Part shown: positions 7,167-14,191 of the stretch, one piece after another
Position numbering within the stretch: position 1 is the first letter of the stretch
Layout of the letters: each line of letters begins with the position of its first letter
Assembly: GCA_046545675.1 (NCBI GenBank)
Contig: JBKGZI010000086.1
Coordinates: forward strand, 1 to 16,100
From: CAYLTX01 sp046545675
GTDB taxonomy: Bacteria > Myxococcota_A > Bradymonadia > Bradymonadales > Bradymonadaceae
DNA: 16,100 bases
Direction of reading: 5' to 3'
Made by a program: the position numbers and the translations under genes
The notes under the pieces: model-generated
What the model saw: only the letters and a program-made list of their open reading frames with translations
Database searches by the model: none
Told to the model about the DNA's origin: nothing

Positions 7167-7604
7167 ACGGCCTTGTACTTATACGACTTTGGGCTCGTGC
7201 GGCTCTTTTTCCATGGAATAGGCGTTTTTCGGCCGATTGCACGGGCCGAAATGGGCTCACCGGGAGGGCGCCTGAGGTGCTTGAGCACGCGGACTCCTGC
7301 GTCTATTCCCGGCCCCCGTCCCCTCGGAGGGAGGAATCGTGTCGAATCTGGGCAACGATGAGTCTCCAGGGTGGCGTGGATCGGCAACTAGATGCTGCTC
7401 CTGGCCGGATTTCACCGTGATAGTAAAAATTTTCAATACCAACGGAATAGACGCCGAAAAATCGTGTTTTCGACACTGTGACCGCGGCCAATTGTAGCCG
7501 GTTGATGATGCAAGTGGTTGAAATCACTTGTAAAGTTGAGAGTTGCGGGGCGTCGGGATCGTTGCCGCGCCTTTGAGCAGTACCCGAGACGGAGAGCGCC
7601 AAAA
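7167..7604. other. 438-bp divergent intergenic region with several dyads
   Basis: Lies between the gtrA-like gene (minus) and the ABC transporter (plus), so it should hold both promoters. I see no convincing gene; open frames crossing it lack ribosome sites and family features. Visible elements: TTTCGGCC (7227-7234) with GGCCGAAA (7244-7251); GTGCT-TG-AGCAC (7277-7288); CGAAAA (7455-7460) with TTTTCG (7467-7472); and a longer dyad at 7511-7530 given separately. An AT-rich patch spans about 7424-7442. No -35/-10 pair stands out clearly for either gene. Confidence 0.6.
7511..7530. promoter_or_regulatory. 20-bp near-perfect palindrome upstream of ABC transporter (operator candidate)
   Basis: CAAGTGGTT, a 2-bp centre (GA), then AATCACTTG: eight of nine arm positions pair. 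It lies 75-94 bp before the GTG start of the ABC transporter, where a dimeric regulator could bind. A TTGATG hexamer (7502-7507) begins just before it and TGTAAA (7529-7534) just after. The palindrome may overlap the promoter, though the hexamer spacing is not canonical. Confidence 0.4.
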
Positions 7605-9380
7605 GTGAGCAGTAGTAGTAGTGAGACGAAGAAGTACCATTGGGCGAAACTCCGCCGCGCGCTGTCCTTTGCGCGGCCGTATCGAAAGCCCATCGCAGCA
7701 ATCCTGGTGCTGACCCTCGGAGTAGCGGTCATCGGCGCTATCCAGCCGCTGGTGATGAAGCATATCTTCGACCAGCTCGGCGAGGGCGGCACCTTCGCCA
7801 ACGTCCTGTGGGGCCTGGGCCTGTTGGTCGGCATGGCGCTGATCAACGAGGCGGCCGGCGGCATCAGCAATTGGATGACCTGGCGCACCCGCATCGGCAT
7901 CCAGTACAGCTTGCTCGAGGAGTCGGTCGACCGCCTGCAGCGCCTGCCGGCGAGTTACCACTCCGAAGAGGGCACCGGCGCAGTGCTCACGCGCCTGCAA
8001 AAGGGTATCGACGGCTTCGTCAATGCCGTCAGCGAGATCGCCTTCAAGATCTTGCCCGCCCTCGCCTATCTGCTCTTCGCCGCGGTCGCGATGTTCCAGC
8101 TCGACTGGCGGCTCTTCTTGGTGGTGATGGCCTTCGTGCCGCTGCCGGCGATCATCTCGGCGTGGGCGGCTCCCACCCAGACGCGACGCGAGCGCAAGCT
8201 GCTCGACAAGTGGTCGACCATCTACGGGCGCTTCAACGAGGTGCTGCGAAGCCTGCCCTTGGTCAAGAGCTTCGCCATGGAGGACCGCGAAAAGGAGCGA
8301 TTCCTGGATCACGTCGACGACGCCAACGACGTGGTCGTGCGCGGGGTCGGCTTCGACACCAGCGTCAGCGCCGCCTCCAACCTGGTGATCACTGGCGCGC
8401 GGCTGTCCGCGCTGGGCGTGGGCGGCTATCTGATCTTCGAGGGCCAGACCACCGTCGGGACGCTGGTCGCCTTTATCGGCTATGTGCAGGGCCTATTCGG
8501 GCCCGTGCAGGGCCTGACTGGTGTCCACGAGACGGTGGTCAAGGCGGTCGCCGCGGTCGACGAGGTCTTCAATATTCTCGACGGCGTGGATCCGGTGCCA
8601 GATCGGCCCCACGCGGTCGATCCCGGCGCGCTCTCCGGCGAGGTCACCTTCGAAAACGTCAGCTTTGCCTACGAGGAGGGCGGTGAGGTCGTCCTCGAGG
8701 ACATCAATCTGCACATCCGAGCCGGCGAGACTGTCGCGTTGGTCGGCCCCAGCGGAGCGGGTAAGTCGACGATGATGGGTCTTCTGCAGCGCTTCCACGA
8801 CCCGATCTCGGGCACCGTGCGCCTCGACGGCCACGACCTTCGCGACCTGGAGCAACGCAACGTGCGCCACCAGATGGGCATGGTCCTGCAGGAGTCGATG
8901 CTCTTTCGGGACACCATCGCCAATAATATCGCCTACGGCAGGCCCCACGCCACCCGCGACCAGATCATCGCCGCGGCCAAGGCCGCCCACTGCCACGACT
9001 TCATCGAGCGGTTGCCCGACGGCTACGATACGGTGGTCGGCGAATGTGGCAGCCGAATCTCGGCCGGCGAGCGCCAGCGCGTCTCCATCGCGCGCGCGAT
9101 CATCAAGAATCCGCCGATCATGATCCTCGACGAGGCGACCTCGGCGCTCGACGCCGAATCCGAGGCCATCGTCCAAGAGGCCCTCGACCACCTGCTCGAG
9201 GACCGCACCGCGTTTATCATCGCCCACCGCCTCTCCACGGTGGTGCGCGCCGATCGCATCCTGGTGCTGCGAGACGGATGCATCGCCGAGTGCGGCACCC
9301 ATCGCGAGTTGATGCGCAACCAGGGCTACTACTCCTATTTGGTCGAGCAGCAGACCGGCCACATCCAGATGGCCAGTTGA
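7605..9380 (+). CDS. ABC half-transporter, MsbA/ABCB type (fused membrane and ATPase domains)
   Basis: A 591-residue exporter half-unit expected to work as a homodimer in the inner membrane. An N-terminal six-helix membrane domain (about 20-310) is followed by a nucleotide-binding domain (about 345-585). Catalytic motifs are intact: Walker A GPSGAGKST at 381-389 (Lys387), signature SAGERQR at 486-492, Walker B ending at Asp509 with catalytic Glu510, and switch His541 in IIAHRLST. The signature reads ISAGE rather than LSGGQ, a tolerated variant in exporters. I chose the GTG at 7605 because GGAGAG lies 8 bp upstream and the product begins with a typical Ser-rich cytosolic end; an ATG 29 codons upstream would add an Arg-rich segment without a ribosome site. 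Substrate (lipid, peptide or drug) cannot be told. The lipoprotein gene follows after 102 bp. A weak hairpin, GCCGG (9383-9387) with CCGGC (9394-9398) and no T run, lies after the stop. Confidence 0.94.
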   Translation: MSSSSSETKKYHWAKLRRALSFARPYRKPIAAILVLTLGVAVIGAIQPLVMKHIFDQLGEGGTFANVLWGLGLLVGMALINEAAGGISNWMTWRTRIGIQYSLLEESVDRLQRLPASYHSEEGTGAVLTRLQKGIDGFVNAVSEIAFKILPALAYLLFAAVAMFQLDWRLFLVVMAFVPLPAIISAWAAPTQTRRERKLLDKWSTIYGRFNEVLRSLPLVKSFAMEDREKERFLDHVDDANDVVVRGVGFDTSVSAASNLVITGARLSALGVGGYLIFEGQTTVGTLVAFIGYVQGLFGPVQGLTGVHETVVKAVAAVDEVFNILDGVDPVPDRPHAVDPGALSGEVTFENVSFAYEEGGEVVLEDINLHIRAGETVALVGPSGAGKSTMMGLLQRFHDPISGTVRLDGHDLRDLEQRNVRHQMGMVLQESMLFRDTIANNIAYGRPHATRDQIIAAAKAAHCHDFIERLPDGYDTVVGECGSRISAGERQRVSIARAIIKNPPIMILDEATSALDAESEAIVQEALDHLLEDRTAFIIAHRLSTVVRADRILVLRDGCIAECGTHRELMRNQGYYSYLVEQQTGHIQMAS

Positions 9381-9416
9381 GGGCCGGCAGGCTCCGGCGC
9401 GCACGCACGAGGTTAC

Positions 9417-9440
9417 GGGGGGGGGCTCTTCTGTTACAAT
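9417..9440 (+). promoter_or_regulatory. G9 homopolymer beside a -10-like TACAAT box
   Basis: Nine consecutive G residues (9417-9425) sit ten bases upstream of TACAAT (9435-9440), a 5/6 match to the -10 consensus, 42 bp before the lipoprotein GTG. The G run falls where the promoter spacer would be. No good -35 hexamer is seen at 16-18 bp spacing, so promoter assignment is tentative. Confidence 0.35.
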
Positions 9441-9482
9441 CAGCGACATCGCCTACACGATGCCGACGAGCAGAGGAGTGCC

Positions 9483-11552
9483 GTGCCACTTTCGAACGAA
9501 CTACGTTGTCTATTTATCGCCGTCTTTTTATTAGCCGCCGTCGCCTGTGACAGCGGCCAGACCACCGTGTCCGGCGGCAGCGCCGAGGACGGCTCGGATT
9601 GTCAGGGCGCACAATGCGCGGACGCCGCCGGTGAGGAGGACGTCAGCGACCAGCCGCGGGTGACCTCGCTGCAGATCGAGCCGTCCACCGCCGATCTGCT
9701 CAGCGAGAACGGCGACAAGCCCTCCCAGGACTTCAGCCTCGTGGCCACCTTCTCGGACGGGTCCACCGGCGCGTATCCAGGGGAGGTCGAGTTTAGCCTG
9801 GACACCGAGAAGTTCGGCTTTATCCGCCCGGATAGTGGGGAGTTCATCGCTCACGGCGTCGTCGGCGGCCAGACCGAGATCACCGCCGCCGCGCTCGGTG
9901 ATGCCGCTCTGCCCGCGGCGACGGCCACCGTCAACGTCTACGTCACGCGCACCCACACCGCCGACGGCTTGCCCGACGACGTCGCCCAACGATTCGAGGG
10001 CCGGCAGGTCGACGATGCCGCACGCGCAGCCGACATCGTCTACCCGCTCGACGGGGCGCTGATGCCCCAGAATGTCTATCCCGCCGACATCCAGTGGGCA
10101 AACGGCGCCGAAGACGACCTCTTTCAGGTCCGTCTGAGCAAGCCCAACGCCGAGGCCATCGCATATCTGAGCCACAACGGTGCCGATTTCGGCAATCACT
10201 GGTTGGTCGACGAGGACGCCTGGCGCACCATGGCGCAGAGCGACCCGGACGAAGCGATGAGCATCTCGGTGACCCGGCTCGAGGCGGCCACCGGCGAGGT
10301 GATCGGCTCCGAGGCGGTCCGGATGCGTTTTGCCAACGGCACCATCGCCGGTTCGGTCTATTATTGGGATATCGGCGCCGGCCGGATTGTGCGCATCAAC
10401 GACGGTACCGCCACCCGTGATAATTTCATGCCCGCCCCGCCGGCGGGCAGTGACGGCAACCACTGTGTCGGATGTCACTCGGTGTCGAATAGCGGGCGAT
10501 ATATGGTCGGCCGGTTGGGCGGCGGCGACAATATCGGCACGGTCTTCGATCTCACCAAAGATCTGACCCAAGATCCGGCGCCGACCGAATTCGCCCTCGA
10601 CGACCCGAACCGCACGTGGTGGTTCTCGACGTGGAATCCCGACGACACGCGCATCATGGTCAGCAGAAACGAGGGGGCGCAGGCCAGCTTCGCCCTGATG
10701 GACCCGTTCAGCGGCGACTTCATCGAGCCGCAGTCGGGCGAGCTGCCCTCCGGTGGAGGCGTGACCCACCCGTCCTGGTCGCCCGACGGCAGCCTGGTGG
10801 CCTACGTGACCAACGCCGACGCGTGGGGCGGGGCGAATACCACCGGCGACATCGCCGTGCTGCCGGTCGACGGCCCCGATGACTTCGGCCCATCTGAGGT
10901 GATCCGCGCCGGCACGGATATCCCCCAGGCTCATCCCGCCGGCGTAGCGGCCAGCTACCCGACCTGGACGCCTGACTCTGAGCGGATCGCCTTTGCCCAC
11001 GGCACCGGCTCGCGCAGCGAGAATATGCAGTCGGCGCTGTATTTGATGGGCCGCGACGGCTCCGACGTGGTGCGCCTGGACGCTGCCTCGGGCGGAGAAG
11101 ACAGCGTCGACACCTTCCAGCCGAACTTCTCTCCGTTCGAGACCGACGACTATTATTGGCTCAGCTACCTGAGTCGGCGAGACTACGGAAATGCCCAGGT
11201 GGGCACGCGGGGCTCTTCACGCCAGCAGATCTGGGTCTCGGCGGTCAAAAAGTCGGCCGACCCCGACGAGGACCCCTCTGAGGTGGGGTATTGGCTGCCC
11301 GGTCAGAACACCGAATCGATGAATATCGCCGCCTTCTGGGCTCCTCAGGCCTGCCGACAGGACTCTGAGACTTGCAGTGTGGGGGCAGAGTGTTGTAGTG
11401 GCGAGTGTATACCCGATGAGGGTGGGAGTTTAGTCTGCTCGCCGCCACCTCCGGAACGCTGCCGGAGGGTGATCGAGACGTGCAGTACCGATAACGATTG
11501 TTGCGCAGGCTTGTCCTGTGTCACTAATGTCTGTTATCCCGCCGATGGGTAA
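9483..11552 (+). CDS. Mosaic lipoprotein: Ig-like domain, CxxCH, TolB-like propeller, tandem knottin-like tail
   Basis: A 689-residue secreted lipoprotein. A type II signal peptide ends in LAAVAC with lipidated Cys22, followed by an acidic linker. Residues 58-154 resemble a bacterial Ig-like (Big_2-type) domain (VTSLQIEPSTADL, LVATFSDGST, GQTEITAAALG). A single cytochrome-c-like CVGCH is at 328-332. Residues about 333-620 carry PD40/TolB-like propeller strands (SWSPDGSLVAYVT, TWTPDSERIAFAHG). The C-terminus has two six-cysteine modules: Cys624, 631, 637, 638, 642, 652 and Cys660, 667, 673, 674, 679, 684. Both have the C-x6-C-x5-CC spacing of inhibitor-cystine-knot folds. The GTG start has AGAGGAG four bases upstream. 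Whether haem is bound is untested; one CxxCH can occur without haem. Likely anchored in the outer envelope; function unknown, possibly binding to a surface or polymer. After the stop, a hairpin at 11555-11578 lacks a T run. Confidence 0.92.
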   Translation: MPLSNELRCLFIAVFLLAAVACDSGQTTVSGGSAEDGSDCQGAQCADAAGEEDVSDQPRVTSLQIEPSTADLLSENGDKPSQDFSLVATFSDGSTGAYPGEVEFSLDTEKFGFIRPDSGEFIAHGVVGGQTEITAAALGDAALPAATATVNVYVTRTHTADGLPDDVAQRFEGRQVDDAARAADIVYPLDGALMPQNVYPADIQWANGAEDDLFQVRLSKPNAEAIAYLSHNGADFGNHWLVDEDAWRTMAQSDPDEAMSISVTRLEAATGEVIGSEAVRMRFANGTIAGSVYYWDIGAGRIVRINDGTATRDNFMPAPPAGSDGNHCVGCHSVSNSGRYMVGRLGGGDNIGTVFDLTKDLTQDPAPTEFALDDPNRTWWFSTWNPDDTRIMVSRNEGAQASFALMDPFSGDFIEPQSGELPSGGGVTHPSWSPDGSLVAYVTNADAWGGANTTGDIAVLPVDGPDDFGPSEVIRAGTDIPQAHPAGVAASYPTWTPDSERIAFAHGTGSRSENMQSALYLMGRDGSDVVRLDAASGGEDSVDTFQPNFSPFETDDYYWLSYLSRRDYGNAQVGTRGSSRQQIWVSAVKKSADPDEDPSEVGYWLPGQNTESMNIAAFWAPQACRQDSETCSVGAECCSGECIPDEGGSLVCSPPPPERCRRVIETCSTDNDCCAGLSCVTNVCYPADG

Positions 11553-11612
11553 ACCGGGGTTTGCATCGGTAAGCCCCGCCTACAGCGCGGTCGAACCGAA
11601 CTGGATTGAGTC

Positions 11613-11640
11613 TTGAGAAATCCCCCAGATCGTGTAAGAC
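11613..11640 (+). promoter_or_regulatory. Candidate sigma70-type promoter for the Hc1-like gene
   Basis: TTGAGA (11613-11618, 5/6 to the -35 consensus) and TAAGAC (11635-11640, 3/6 to the -10) are separated by 16 bp, about 70 bp before the start codon. The region 11553-11710 is otherwise non-coding and AT-richer toward its right end. The -10 match is poor, so this is only the best pair I can find. Confidence 0.25.
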
Positions 11641-11710
11641 ACGCTTGAAGGTATCGAATAAATCGTGAAATGAGCAGCATGCAACCCAAGCCTTGAATGG
11701 AGGTATGACC

Positions 11711-11944
11711 ATGGCAGCAGAAGAGTATATTGACGCAATGAAAGCTCTCAAAGAAGCCGAAGAAAACGGTGACATCCAGCAAGCATACGCTGGCACCAAC
11801 AAAGCGGCCGCCACTCGCGTCCGTAAGGCGTTCCTCACGGCCAAGAAAGCTTTCCACGAAGCACGTCAGGAAATCCAGGCGATCAAAAAGGGCGACGAGA
11901 GCCCGGTCGAGGACGTCCCGACTTTCTTCGACAGCGAAGAGTAA
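11711..11944 (+). CDS. Small histone-H1/Hc1-like protein
   Basis: A 77-residue, probably fully helical protein. Residues 28-58 (GTNKAAATRVRKAF, AKKAFHEARQEIQ) closely follow the pattern I know from the N-terminal domain of chlamydial Hc1 (GNKAAAQRVR followed by KLEK and RKES) and the short H1-like proteins of Bacteroidetes. The lysine-rich DNA-binding tail of Hc1 is missing. Instead the end is acidic (GDESPVEDVPTFFDSEE), and by my count acidic residues exceed basic ones. I chose the ATG at 11711 because GGAGG (11699-11703) lies seven bases upstream; an ATG at 11705 is too close. Codon use favours AAA, GAA and AAG and GC is lower than in neighbours, as in strongly expressed genes. It is followed by a strong terminator. 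It may bind DNA or another nucleoid protein; the family call is from memory of motif pattern. Confidence 0.85.
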   Translation: MAAEEYIDAMKALKEAEENGDIQQAYAGTNKAAATRVRKAFLTAKKAFHEARQEIQAIKKGDESPVEDVPTFFDSEE

Positions 11945-12002
11945 GCACTCCTCGCTTTCGGGATGGCCCGCGCGCTGGTTGAGAGGCGTGTAGGTGGTTC
12001 CC

Positions 12003-12044
12003 AAAAAAAGGGCCCCCCGGCGTTCGCGCCGGGGGGCCTTTTTT
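12003..12044. terminator. Strong bidirectional Rho-independent terminator
   Basis: A perfect 12-bp stem, GGCCCCCCGGCG (12011-12022) with CGCCGGGGGGCC (12027-12038), closes a TTCG loop. Seven A residues stand before it (12003-12009) and six T residues after it (12039-12044), so both strands yield a hairpin followed by a U run. It lies between the Hc1-like gene (plus) and the beta-barrel gene (minus), which converge, and should stop both transcripts. Confidence 0.95.
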
Positions 12045-12061
12045 GTGGGTATGAGCGCTAT

Positions 12062-12847
12062 TTAGAATTCGAAGCCGACGTTCGCGCCGGCCTTCCAGGT
12101 GTGCATGGAGTTCTCTTCCTGGGCGACCTCCGAGCGCATGATTTCATCGTCGACCGACGGGCTGAACGTGCCTCGCAAGTCGGCGATGAAGCGGTTGTAG
12201 TTGTAGCTGAGACCGGCTCCCAGCGGGAAGTCGATGACGTTGTCGGAGTTCTGCAGGTTAGAGGTGTTGACGTCGGTATTGGTGATCTCGTAGTGCTTCC
12301 AGCCGGCACCGGCGAGCACGTAGGGCTTGACCTCCGTCTCGCTCAAGCTCAGCCGGAAGACGCCTTCGACACCGTTGGAAAGAAGGATGGCGTCGTCTTC
12401 GACACCAAAGGTGTCCAGGCCGTTGGCGGTGCCGGTATAGGCAGCCTCGAAGCCCAACAGCGTGCGGGTGCCCAGGATAACCCGGCCGTTCCAGCCGCCG
12501 CCGACGTCGACGAAGTCGTTGAAATCACCGTCGGTAAAGCCGTTGACGCCACCGCCGATCGCCAGGCCCATGCCAAACGGGGTCAGCGTACGAGGCTCAT
12601 CGCGGACAAGCGGTGTCGGTTCGTCGTACGGCTCGTCGATCTCTTCGGGCTCGGCGATGGGCTCGTCCTCACCGGGCTCCATCTCGTCTTCTTCCTGGCG
12701 AATCTGCTGGCGCTCGTAGTCTTGCTCTTCGATTTCCTGGACTTCGCGCTCTTCGTAATCCTCGGTGTCTTCCTGCGCAGTAGCGGGACCTGCGATGAGC
12801 AGCGACCCGGCTGCGATGGCGACTCCCAATAGCTTTAGCTTCTTCAT
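12062..12847 (-). CDS. Outer-membrane beta-barrel protein with acidic N-terminal tract
   Basis: A 261-residue small porin-like/OmpA-barrel-type protein. The signal peptide spans residues 1-24 (MKKLKLLGVA start, cleavage after ATA). Residues 25-88 are an extreme Glu/Asp/Gln-rich, Pro-containing, probably disordered segment. Residues 90-261 alternate polar and hydrophobic residues in about eight amphipathic strands (MGLAIGGGVNGF, NGRVILGTRTLLGFEAAYTG, KPYVLAGAGWKHYEI, RFIADLRGTFSP) and end in GANVGFEF, with the C-terminal Phe that the BAM assembly machinery recognises. I chose the ATG at 12847 because AAGGGAG lies seven bases upstream and a signal peptide begins there; 17 extra upstream codons have neither. 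A periplasmic OmpA peptidoglycan-binding domain is absent. Role probably structural or a narrow pore; the acidic tract could bind cations. Ends at the bidirectional terminator. Confidence 0.92.
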   Translation of the reverse strand: MKKLKLLGVAIAAGSLLIAGPATAQEDTEDYEEREVQEIEEQDYERQQIRQEEDEMEPGEDEPIAEPEEIDEPYDEPTPLVRDEPRTLTPFGMGLAIGGGVNGFTDGDFNDFVDVGGGWNGRVILGTRTLLGFEAAYTGTANGLDTFGVEDDAILLSNGVEGVFRLSLSETEVKPYVLAGAGWKHYEITNTDVNTSNLQNSDNVIDFPLGAGLSYNYNRFIADLRGTFSPSVDDEIMRSEVAQEENSMHTWKAGANVGFEF

Positions 12848-13244
12848 GATGTGACTCCCTTGTTTGGATGTGTCTCGCTCGCCTGCGAGGTTTTCCACAC
12901 TCGAAACTGCATTCGCGTACTGCGGGGGGGCGATCCCCGGAGCCGGCGCGGCTTCTCAGACGCATCTTGGGTGTGGGCACAACTAGGAAGTAGGCATACG
13001 AATGCACCTACTGCGCTAGCAGACCCGCACCGGGACATGCGTCGTATGCGACGGCCAAGGACCTCGATACGACTAGCTGTTGGCTAGCGAGCGCGACAGC
13101 ACGTCATGGTGTACGGCTTGATAATGAGAGTGTCCCCCTTATTCGGACGATGTCGCAGAGCAGAAAACTCTCTGCGTCGCCGCTTTGTCCCCCTGCGGCG
13201 GTTTCACTCAGAAAGTTAAATTCAGCGGTGGGTAGGTCAAGGAC
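12848..13244. other. 397-bp intergenic region with hairpins, no gene seen
   Basis: Upstream of the beta-barrel gene and downstream of the protease gene, both minus strand. It contains a G7 run and small hairpin GGGG-CGAT-CCCC (12927-12938), and GTAGGCAT (12990-12997) able to pair with ATG and CCTAC in 13002-13011 around a two-base bulge. It also has CGTCG-TATG-CGACG near 13041-13054, CTAGC-TGTTG-GCTAG (13073-13087), and the hairpin pair listed separately. Its leftmost part must hold the beta-barrel promoter, which I cannot fix. No open frame here has a ribosome site or recognisable product. Confidence 0.55.
13131..13200. repeat. Tandem hairpins with a 9-bp direct repeat (REP/MITE-like unit candidate)
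   Basis: TGTCCCCCT occurs at 13131-13139 and again at 13186-13194. Between and over them are two perfect hairpins one base apart: CGCAGAG (13154-13160) with CTCTGCG (13170-13176), and CGCCGC (13178-13183) with GCGGCG (13195-13200). No T run follows on either strand in terminator position. The pattern resembles extragenic palindromic units or a miniature element, but a single copy in this window cannot prove that. Confidence 0.4.
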
Positions 13245-13772
13245 TTACATCGCAGCGGCGCAGTCGTTCCAACGCAAAAGCAGCGCGTCGGCGTCGGCGT
13301 CGGTCAGGCCGGTGTCGAGGTTTCCGGAGTTCATCAACGACGAGCGCTTCTTGGCGGCGACATGGCGAAGTCCGAAGGCGTGGCCCAGCTCGTGGGCCAC
13401 AGTGATTGCCCGGGCGCGCTCGTCACTGAGGCTGCGGTTGATGATGACCTCGCCGGTCTCGTCTTCGTAATAGCCGTGGAGCATCGGCGCGCCGGACTCG
13501 AAGCGCACCGGAATGGTCGTTGCGGCGTCGGCCGCCTCGCGGTTCAGGGCCACCGGGGCGAGTTGATTCCACATGGCCAACGCCTCATCGACGCTGGCCA
13601 ACTGATCGGCGTCGGCTTCGCCCTGGACCTCGATGTTCAGAGGTTCACAGGGATTGTAGACCACGTCGAGGGTCGAGTCGTGTTCGGTGTTGCCACAACC
13701 GGCCACGAGCAGCGCCGCGGCGCTGAGGAGAAGGGTCGACAGCGAACACAACAGACAGAACTTCAATCGCAT
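13245..13772 (-). CDS. Small metzincin-type zinc metalloprotease lipoprotein
   Basis: A 175-residue lipoprotein with lipobox VAGC (Cys26) after a long hydrophobic signal. The zinc site is the full metzincin motif HELGHAFGLRH at 127-137, with catalytic Glu128 and ligands His127, His131 and His137. It is followed by a Met-turn candidate SSLMNSG with Met147. Upstream strands (IPVRFESGAPMLHGYYEDETGEVIINRSL) fit the matrixin/metzincin edge strand and bulge region. The catalytic domain is short, lacks a propeptide cysteine switch that I can see, and ends soon after the Met-turn. I chose the ATG at 13772 because it begins the signal peptide, although no strong ribosome site is evident; a TTG 13 codons earlier adds residues unlike a signal. 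It likely acts on envelope or extracellular proteins. The cold-shock terminator lies about 150 bp upstream. Confidence 0.92.
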   Translation of the reverse strand: MRLKFCLLCSLSTLLLSAAALLVAGCGNTEHDSTLDVVYNPCEPLNIEVQGEADADQLASVDEALAMWNQLAPVALNREAADAATTIPVRFESGAPMLHGYYEDETGEVIINRSLSDERARAITVAHELGHAFGLRHVAAKKRSSLMNSGNLDTGLTDADADALLLRWNDCAAAM

Positions 13773-13924
13773 GGCACGCCAGATGACAGATGAGGCGAGA
13801 TGGCACCACAAAGGGCGCCTACAAGCTTAGATGCCATGAGAATCTACAGGATATTCAGTGGGTTGTGAAGTCTGCGGCGTTGGTCTCAGAGCGTGGTCAT
13901 GGGGCGGTGTCGCGTCGAGGGCAT

Positions 13925-13957
13925 AAAAAAAGGCCGGGGGAGCGACCCCCGGCCTTT
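13925..13957 (-). terminator. Rho-independent terminator of the cold-shock gene
   Basis: A perfect 10-bp stem, AGGCCGGGGG (13931-13940) with CCCCCGGCCT (13946-13955), has a five-base loop. The A run at 13925-13930 becomes the U run of the minus-strand transcript. It begins about 20 bp past the stop codon of the cold-shock gene. The plus-strand side has only three T residues, so the terminator is directional. Confidence 0.92.
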
Positions 13958-13975
13958 CATCGATCTGAGTGGGTG

Positions 13976-14191
13976 TTACTGGTCTTGCTCACGTCGTTCG
14001 ACGTTCGAGGCGTGCAGGCCTTTGGGGCCCTGGTTGAGCTCGAACTCGACGACCTCTTCGGCCTGCAGCGTCTTAAATCCCTCTTCGAGGATCTGGCTGT
14101 AGTGAACGAAGATGTCTTCTTCGGTTCCATCGACGTTGATGAAACCGTAGCCTTTAGCGTTATTGAACCACTTAACTGAACCGACTGCCAT
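13976..14191 (-). CDS. Cold-shock protein, CspA family
   Basis: A 71-residue single cold-shock domain (five-stranded OB-fold) that binds single-stranded RNA and DNA and keeps transcripts unfolded. The start SVKWFNNAKGYGFI holds RNP1 (KGYGFI, 14-19), and DIFVHYS at 26-32 holds RNP2. QGPKGLHASNV near the end matches the family's last strand. Length is typical. AGAGAGG lies six bases before the ATG. The gene is monocistronic as far as can be seen: its own terminator follows and a 349-bp non-coding stretch precedes it. Codon use is biased, as expected for a well-expressed gene. Whether it is cold-induced or constitutive cannot be told. Confidence 0.98.
   Translation of the reverse strand: MAVGSVKWFNNAKGYGFINVDGTEEDIFVHYSQILEEGFKTLQAEEVVEFELNQGPKGLHASNVERREQDQ

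Noticed and set aside
9383..9398. Hairpin GCCGG/CCGGC after the ABC transporter as a terminator
   Set aside because: Short stem and no T run; read-through into the lipoprotein gene cannot be excluded.
9531..11000. 489-codon open frame on the minus strand
   Set aside because: It lies antisense inside the mosaic lipoprotein gene, has no recognisable domain, and its composition (Gly, Val, Asp, Arg, His-rich) is what antisense reading of high-GC codons produces.
11555..11578. Hairpin CGGGG/CCCCG after the mosaic lipoprotein as a terminator
   Set aside because: Only five perfect pairs, a 14-base loop and no T run.
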